This document shows, one piece after another, positions 34,716 through 41,170 of a DNA stretch of 41,170 nt (position 1 is the first letter of the stretch; each line of letters opens with the position of its first letter). The translations under genes were made by a program, and so were the position numbers. Below the pieces are notes generated by a model that was not told where the DNA came from, made no database searches, and worked only from the letters and a program-made list of their open reading frames with translations. The DNA lies in the NCBI RefSeq assembly GCF_022376445.1, contig NW_025955312.1, positions 1 to 41,170 of the forward strand, written 5' to 3'. The DNA is from Fomitopsis serialis (Eukaryota > Basidiomycota > Agaricomycetes > Polyporales > Fomitopsidaceae).

Positions 34716-37700
34716 TTACAGTACGTTATCCGATAGCAGAACATATGCAAAACCGTTGTAGGCATCTAAGATGAAGCAGACACATTGGAATACGAGGGAG
34801 GTCCTGGTCAAAGCGACGTCAGCGCACGCCGGGGGGATACACGAGTAGGGAAGACGCACCTGGAGAGCGTCCCGCGTTTTGCAGCGCTGTGATAAGCGTC
34901 GCCTTTTCGTCATCAGCAAGGTTGTCCACCAGACGGACGAGGCCGTCGATGGTCGCCTTGCGGTCTTCGTGAGCCAGGGCCAGCATGCGGCGCATGAGGT
35001 GGTCGGCTTTCAGCTGTGCGAGCGTCGCGGTCAGATCAAGGGCTTCGAGAGCCTCGGCCATGACGCGGCGGTCGCTGAGGTTCTCGAGAGATGTTAATCT
35101 CATCAGAAGCGTGGAGCGGTACTCCTCGGTTGAGTCGGGACTTGCTTCTGCGAGTTGGGCCATCGCGATCGACCATGCAACCTTCGCGCGGACCGACCAG
35201 TAGAACCGGCGACGAGCGTCTTTCCAAACCATGGGGGACGCGCAACCCTTCGCCTCCATCCGTCCCGTGCGGCTACAGAGTCATTAGCAATTTATGGTAA
35301 GGAGAGGACACGAGGACGACGTACTCATGAAGATCTGCGTAGAGCAATGCGATCTGCTTGTACGTCGGCTGCAGAACTGTTTCGCGTTGAGCTAATGCAT
35401 CGGCGGCGGTTGCACGCTCATCTGGGCTCTTTGATGCATCTGCGCTATCCTTCTTAAGGGCCGCATATGTTGAGTCCATCCGCTCCATTAACTTGATGAT
35501 TTTGTCACGACGCATCTTGATCTCGACAATACCCTCCGGCTCCAGGACTCCGGCTCTTGCGTCCACATCCGCATACATCTCCATCTGCGAGGCGTTGATA
35601 GATGGATCAAGTACGACCCATGCACCACCCCGTAATTCACCATTGGGGACGATGTACACGAAGACGGGTTGCTTGTAGGTAGACAGGCCGTCGACGATCT
35701 TGGAGCCTTGCTTGAGAATCTCGTCGTACATATCTTGTTGGCCACCGGAGAATCCTCGCCAGTTCGCGAAGATGATGAGAGGCAATCCTTCCCGGTTGAA
35801 GTCGAAGATCGCCTGCGCCGTCTTGTAGGCGGAGTTGGGATACCACACTTGACCAGCCTCCATGATACGTTGCTCGACGGACGTTGGGTTAGCAGGGTCG
35901 GCGGGGACGACACGCTCAATCGTCCGGGTCTCGACCGCGATGACACCCATCGGGATGCCACCGAGACGCGCGCGACCCACCACGACGGTCTGCGCCCACC
36001 CACTCAGCGTCTCTTGGAATGAGCCCTTATCGAAGAAACCGGACATCCACTCCTGCGTCGTCTCGTCTTCTTTGCCCTCGATGAACCATCTTGGGTCATA
36101 CGAACCCTTCGGCGGGTTGTATCCAATGTCACGATCCCAAGGATCTACCGATTGAAGAACGGGCAAAGGAGCACCCTTAACCTCTGGGACATATGACAGC
36201 CATTCGAGGATATGCATCGCGCCCTCGAGATCACTGCTGGCGGTCAAGTGAGAAACACCGTTCTTGTACATGATCTGAGTTCCACCGAGCTGCAAATTGG
36301 ACGTGTAGACCTCTCGGCCGAGCACCTTGTTCAGAGCAGGCGCCCCCGTTAGGATGATAGGCTGTCCTTCCACTTGGACTGCACGCTCGCCCAAGCGAAC
36401 AAGGTATGCGCCAATGCCAACGGAACGAGCGGTGACAAGGGTGATCGTGAAGATATCGTCATACGCGCGGGAAGTCTCTCCGGCAATGAGACCGGAGCCC
36501 TTCAAGCATTCGACCCCCAAGCCGTCTTGCATTCCGATGATGTCGGTGATCTTGTGACGAATCTCGCCGTCGACTTCGATGTCAACGGTGCGCACTGAAG
36601 TGGCGGCCTTCTCCTGTAACTTGAGGAAGTTCTCGTGTGAGAGGTACAGATAGTCGACACCCTTCTCAAGACGCTCGGGGTCGTTCCACGCGCAAGAGAA
36701 GAGGCCCATGACCTCTTCCGCAACACCGATGCGAGCACCGGAATTCGCAGACAAGTAGATTCTCGGCAAGCCCTGCTCGCGAGCGTACTGTGAGGCCAAG
36801 TAGAAGAACTGGTCTTCTTGGGGCCCAAATGAACCAATCTTGAAGGTGATATCGTTGGCAATCACGACCGTGCGGCGACCTTCAGGGCATTCGGGCGTTC
36901 GCATGAAGAAGACCCAGCCAACCATGCCACAAGAGTTGTTCCCTGGTGCCCTGTCAACCTCCTGCAGCTGGTCGTTCTCGTCCAGGACCAATTCACGTGA
37001 TTCGAGGATCTTCTTCGGCAGAGTCAATTGAGAGTTCAGCGCACGCGCCTTCGCCCAGACGTTGCTCAAGGCTTTCGAAAACAGATCAGGGAAATCGTAA
37101 ACGTACGTCGTGCCGATCAGATGAGCTTGGTAGCGTTTCGGCTGCAGCGACTCCTTGGTTGGGTACGGTTGGTGGACGGGTTGTAGGTGCAGAGGACCCT
37201 TCTCGCCAATGGACTTCAAGATGGTGACACCCTTGTCTGTCGTGATTTCTTGATATCCGTGGTAGTTCACGATAAAGCCAGACACATTCTCAATGACACA
37301 GCGGATAGGCGTGACGTTGCCCTCGCTATCCTCCAAGACGATACGAATTTCCGAACCAGTGACGTGGAGGCGCCAGAGACGCTTGCCATGACGTTCGATG
37401 AATCCGGAAATCGCCTCAAGGACGTCCTCGTACGTCACCGGGAGGTTGTAGATGAAGTTCATGGAGATGTGGTTGACATCAGCGTTACGGTGCTGAGCAG
37501 ATACAACTTCCAGAGTGTCCAGGATGTTGGTTACCAGACGATCCGTCTCCGAGATGAGATACTTGGCAGTGCTCATGTCACCGAGGATACGCCCGGGCGG
37601 ACCAATGCTCGGATGAAGAATCTGCTGTCCAACTGGTTCTCGCGCGCGACTGCGTGGTAGATGTGAAGCTGCTTGCTCTCCGTGAAACAAGGCGTGAGGT

Positions 37701-40700
37701 TGTAATTGGACAGTCGGCTGAGCTCCAGCTGGTATGCGAGGGCAGGCTCGATGTGTCGGATAGCTTGCTCCTCTTCCCAAGACTTGCCCATGTTGCGCAG
37801 TGTGAAGTAGTGAGGGTATAGGCCAGGCCTGCACAGCACGATCGAAATGCGGCGTACACCGCGATCCGTTAGAACGTTGCCACGCTGGTTCACCAGCTCA
37901 TGAATCTTCTGGTACCACGCGTCCTCCGTTGTGTCATCAGCGGGATCGAAGATGCGCAACGCCATATTGAGTACGTTCGGCGGCTGGTTCGAGCCGTATC
38001 GCTGCGTGAACTCATGGGGATCGAAGTGAGGGAGCATGCCGGCGACCTTATCGAAGCCGCGGGACAGCGCAGTGAAGTTGGGGAAGGAAGCAATCGCGCC
38101 AGTTCGGAGAGGCTGCTTCTGGTGCTTATTGATCATGTACGTCAGGTCACTGACTGACGCCTGGCGACGAGCGGGGTTGCTCCTGGAGACTTTGTCAACA
38201 CGGAGCATATTTCGATGTAGTCGTGAACACTCACAAGCTCGGAGTCGTAGGAGGAGAGTGGGTGTGGGGGAGGTTGAAGCGCCACGTCACGATATGAGGC
38301 GCGTCGCCGTCGTCCATACCATCGCCTTCCTCGTAGTCAATAGAAAGAACGCTGTAAGCTCTGTACGCGCGCCGAACGTAGACTTCCAGAGCAGCTGCGA
38401 GTGTCTCTTGAGCTTCCTTGCGGTCATGGCAGAGCACAGACAAACGTACCAAGTGTGACCCACTGATCGTAATGGTTGAAGAAGGTTGGCAGAACGTCGT
38501 ACACAGTATGCCTCGAATCGATGAGCTCCCTCAAGACCTCAGCAGATGGCGCCCTGTGAAGGGCAAGCCGATGAGATGTCAAGCAACTTATAGGTGGTGG
38601 ATGGAACGTACTTCGTGTCGCCACCCTGTTCACCGTAGAAGTTGTTCGTCACTGACGACTTGAGGATACCCTCCATCTGCACCTTTCGTTCTTCGTACGA
38701 AGGCATCTGGCACGAGATCAAGACCTCTCTCGCCTTCAGTGCGACCTGCGTCGAGGACCTGTAGAATAGGCGCGTGAGCACATGCTTCGCGGCCTATTGC
38801 ACTACACTCACCTAGCTTCCAGAGACGCCAAACCTTGCAAGACCTGATAGAGCTTGCTGGCAGGGTCGGAAACCGTCATACCACTGTTCTTGACATGGTC
38901 AAGGATGAGCGTGACAAGCCTGCCCTTGCGCTGGGCCATGATATGACTGAGTACGAGAGAGACAATCTTGTCGAGGTCGTCCTTGTGCTGCTCGCGCAGA
39001 GTGAGCACCCGGGCCTCAATGCTGCCTCCAAAGAGCTTCTCCGTCTCCTCGTAGCGTGCCAACAGGCCGGCAATCGTGTTAATCTTATAAGCTCTGAGGC
39101 CTTGCGAGTAGCGGTCAACGATGTCGAAAAGCGTGCCCAGCTGCGAGCGTAGCATCGGCCTGTCTTGCGGGCGCACGTTGTCCTCCATGAAATGGTCCAT
39201 CAATTTCTTGATACGAGTAGCGGGGAACTCATGGGCGTCCTTGCCCTTCGCCGCGTCAATGGCCGCGCGGATACTATCCTCAAGCTTAGCAGGCATGCGC
39301 CCCGACAACGTGGACAGGATAGCGGTGACCTCGGAGAAGGGCAGGTCTGGGTTTCTGAGGACGGCGAGGAACTCCTTGAACGTCGAAGCCATGATCGCCT
39401 GGTTATCATAACCGTCCAGGATGTCGTTCAGGATACCGAGGTAGTGGTTGAGGCGCTGGTGAGACTTGTTACCGATGACATTCGGTGGGCCCATTGCAGG
39501 GAGGAGACCCTCGAAGGGCTTCGCATGCTTGACGCGAGTAGGATCGTCGAGAGCAAGGATACCGAGAATATCACCAGGCTCCAGACTGACGCCGGGCTGC
39601 TTCACAAACTGGACAATTCCATCCTCGGCCGCGACGAGAGGCATGTACATTTTCATGACCTACGACATGTAAGCTTACGCTGCTACGCTTTGGACAAGAC
39701 ACATACCTCGATCTCAGCGTTTGCTCACCAGCATTGATGTGATCGCCGCTCTCGACAAGGAATCGGATGAGCTTGCCCGGACTAGGGCTGCGCAGCTGTG
39801 TCGGGTCGTTCTCTGTTCAATCAAGCAGGTCTTCGATCGATCATCACCCTGAGGGCGCCGACCTCCTCGCGCCAATACACAGAGTGACTGCGCCCGTCGA
39901 GCAGGACCAACAGACCACCATCGGCGAGTGGGCGAGCGCCAACGAGCGTGCGACCGCCGTTCAGGTAGAGCGTCCAGGTGGTCAGAGAGGAGCGGGTAGC
40001 GGTGAACGAATAGCGGACGTTGTCGTAGATAAAGTCGATGCCGAACACGGTCTTCAGCACGTCGCGAGACGGCACCTGGCCCTTGTCCAGGATGCGCTTG
40101 TACTCCGCCCAGCAAGCGTCGGACGCGAGGTGCGCCTTGGTCACAGCACCGCTGATCACGGCTAGAGTGGCATCCGGTCTCTCGGCGGTGAGCTTGTCGC
40201 TGATGAGGGAGTCCAACCAGCCCGTCGTGATCGTGTTCTCCTCGAACGCCTGGAGCTCCAGGAGTTTGATGAGGTATTCCACAGTCGTGCGGAAATCACC
40301 GCGAATGCTCAGCTCCTTCAGCGCGACGACCATGTTCTTCCTGCTCTCGCCGCGGTCCTCGCCGTACGCGAAGATGTGTCCGAATTGCGAGTCCGCAAAC
40401 TCGTGTAGCCCGCCTGCAGAGCCGACCGAGAAGTAGCCCCACACATTCGTGCTCGAGCGGAAGTTGAGCTCCTGCAGCGAGCCCGACGACGGCTTGAAGC
40501 CCGCGTCGGGGTTCTCCGCGGTGATCCGGACGGCGACGACGTGGCCCTTGGGGCGCGGCTTCCGCTGCAGCTTGCTAGCCTCGGGATCGACCATTTCGAA
40601 GTCGATCTCGGACGTGCCGTGTGGCGCCATCCCGTAGAGCTGGCGGATGTGCCGGATGCGGTGCAGCGGGATACCCATAGCGATTTGGAGCTGCGCCGCG

Positions 40701-41170
40701 GGCAGGTTCACGCCTGACACCATCTCGGTTGTTGGGTGCTCGACTTGGAGACGGGGGTTGAGCTCGAGGAAGTGGAAGACGTCGTCGGCATGGCTGTAAA
40801 GGTCTGGTAAATGTTATCAGTAAACGAAAACTCATCAGTATCCAAGCTCAAACACAGCGGAGTGAAACTCACATTCCACCGTGCGGCGCTGACATAGCCG
40901 ACCAACTTGGCCAGTCTGACCGCTGCACGTTCCATCTCCTCAAAGGTGTCTGCTTCGCGATCGTGACGGGCGCCTCTTCAATGATCTTCTGGTGGCGTCG
41001 CTGAACGGAACAATCACGACCGAACAGAGAGATGGCGTTGCCATACTGATCCGCAAGCAGCTGCACCTCGAGGTGGCGCGCTTGTCCGGCGAGCTTCATG
41101 ATGAAGATGGGCGAGCCTATCGACGCGGTCAGTGAGTGCCGGACAATTGGGACATTGCCACATACCAGGA
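34716..41170 (-). CDS. ACC1: Acetyl-CoA carboxylase (partial, N terminus beyond the window)
   Basis: Cytosolic multidomain enzyme making malonyl-CoA for fatty-acid synthesis. The minus-strand gene is cut by the right edge. Order from the right: biotin carboxylase domain (about 39840-41170, with [18 protein letters not shown] and [19 protein letters not shown]), biotinyl domain with EVMKM (Lys codon near 39655), the long central region, and the carboxyltransferase domain (about 34860-37590, with [40 protein letters not shown]). The last exon is 34716-34765. Introns are few and short. In the conserved protein the frame breaks by one base at six places (near 37593, 39721, 39813, 39836, 40884, 40950), always as if one base were missing. 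The sequence on both sides of each break remains well conserved, so base-calling error is the simplest reading, but a damaged allele cannot be excluded. Confidence 0.96.

Noticed and set aside
1..41170. tRNA, rRNA, CRISPR arrays
   Set aside because: A scan for B-box-like GGTTCRANYCC on both strands gave only coding or intron-edge matches, and no regularly spaced repeats were seen.

Overview
This 41 kb window is nuclear DNA of a basidiomycete fungus, most likely an Agaricomycete. The evidence is about twelve compact genes with many short introns (mostly 45-60 nt, GT...AG), short intergenic gaps, and conserved proteins that read as fungal when spliced by eye. All gene models were built by hand from splice signals, reading phase and family motifs. 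No database or aligner was used.

Layout, left to right. 1-2600: no protein gene recognised; a ~1.94 kb stretch bounded by 27-bp terminal inverted repeats and a 5-bp direct repeat (635-2571) looks like a non-autonomous DNA transposon and ends just upstream of the first gene. 2668-5120 (+): kinesin-14 (Kar3 type). 5569-7873 (+): mitochondrial ribosomal protein mS29/DAP3. 8416-12187 (+): two tandem paralogues of an unrecognised five-exon family (A and B), with a doubtful small gene between them on the opposite strand. 12649-13948 (+): membrane-anchored lysine-rich hypothetical protein. 14144-15731 (-): ArgJ. 16218-16924 (+): ribosomal protein eL33. 17507-19909 (+): exocyst subunit Sec6, convergent with 20035-23275 (-): glutamine-dependent NAD+ synthetase. 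23276-24500: intergenic stretch with a strong GC-rich hairpin and an exact 21-bp direct repeat. 24501-27223 (-): Zds-type protein. 28733-30829 (+): secreted agmatinase-like ureohydrolase, convergent with 31320-33167 (-): Zn2Cys6 transcription factor. 34716-41170 (-): acetyl-CoA carboxylase, cut by the right edge inside its biotin carboxylase domain.

Most genes are single-copy housekeeping functions (motor protein, mitochondrial and cytosolic ribosome, arginine, NAD and fatty-acid synthesis, secretion), and nothing suggests one shared pathway or a biosynthetic cluster. The least explained part is 7.9-12.2 kb. There the two old tandem duplicates keep an almost unchanged ~60-residue C-terminal domain, despite many silent substitutions, while the rest of the protein has drifted. 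A second point is that the ACC1 copy shows six single-base frame breaks in otherwise well conserved sequence; no such break was found in any other gene modelled here.
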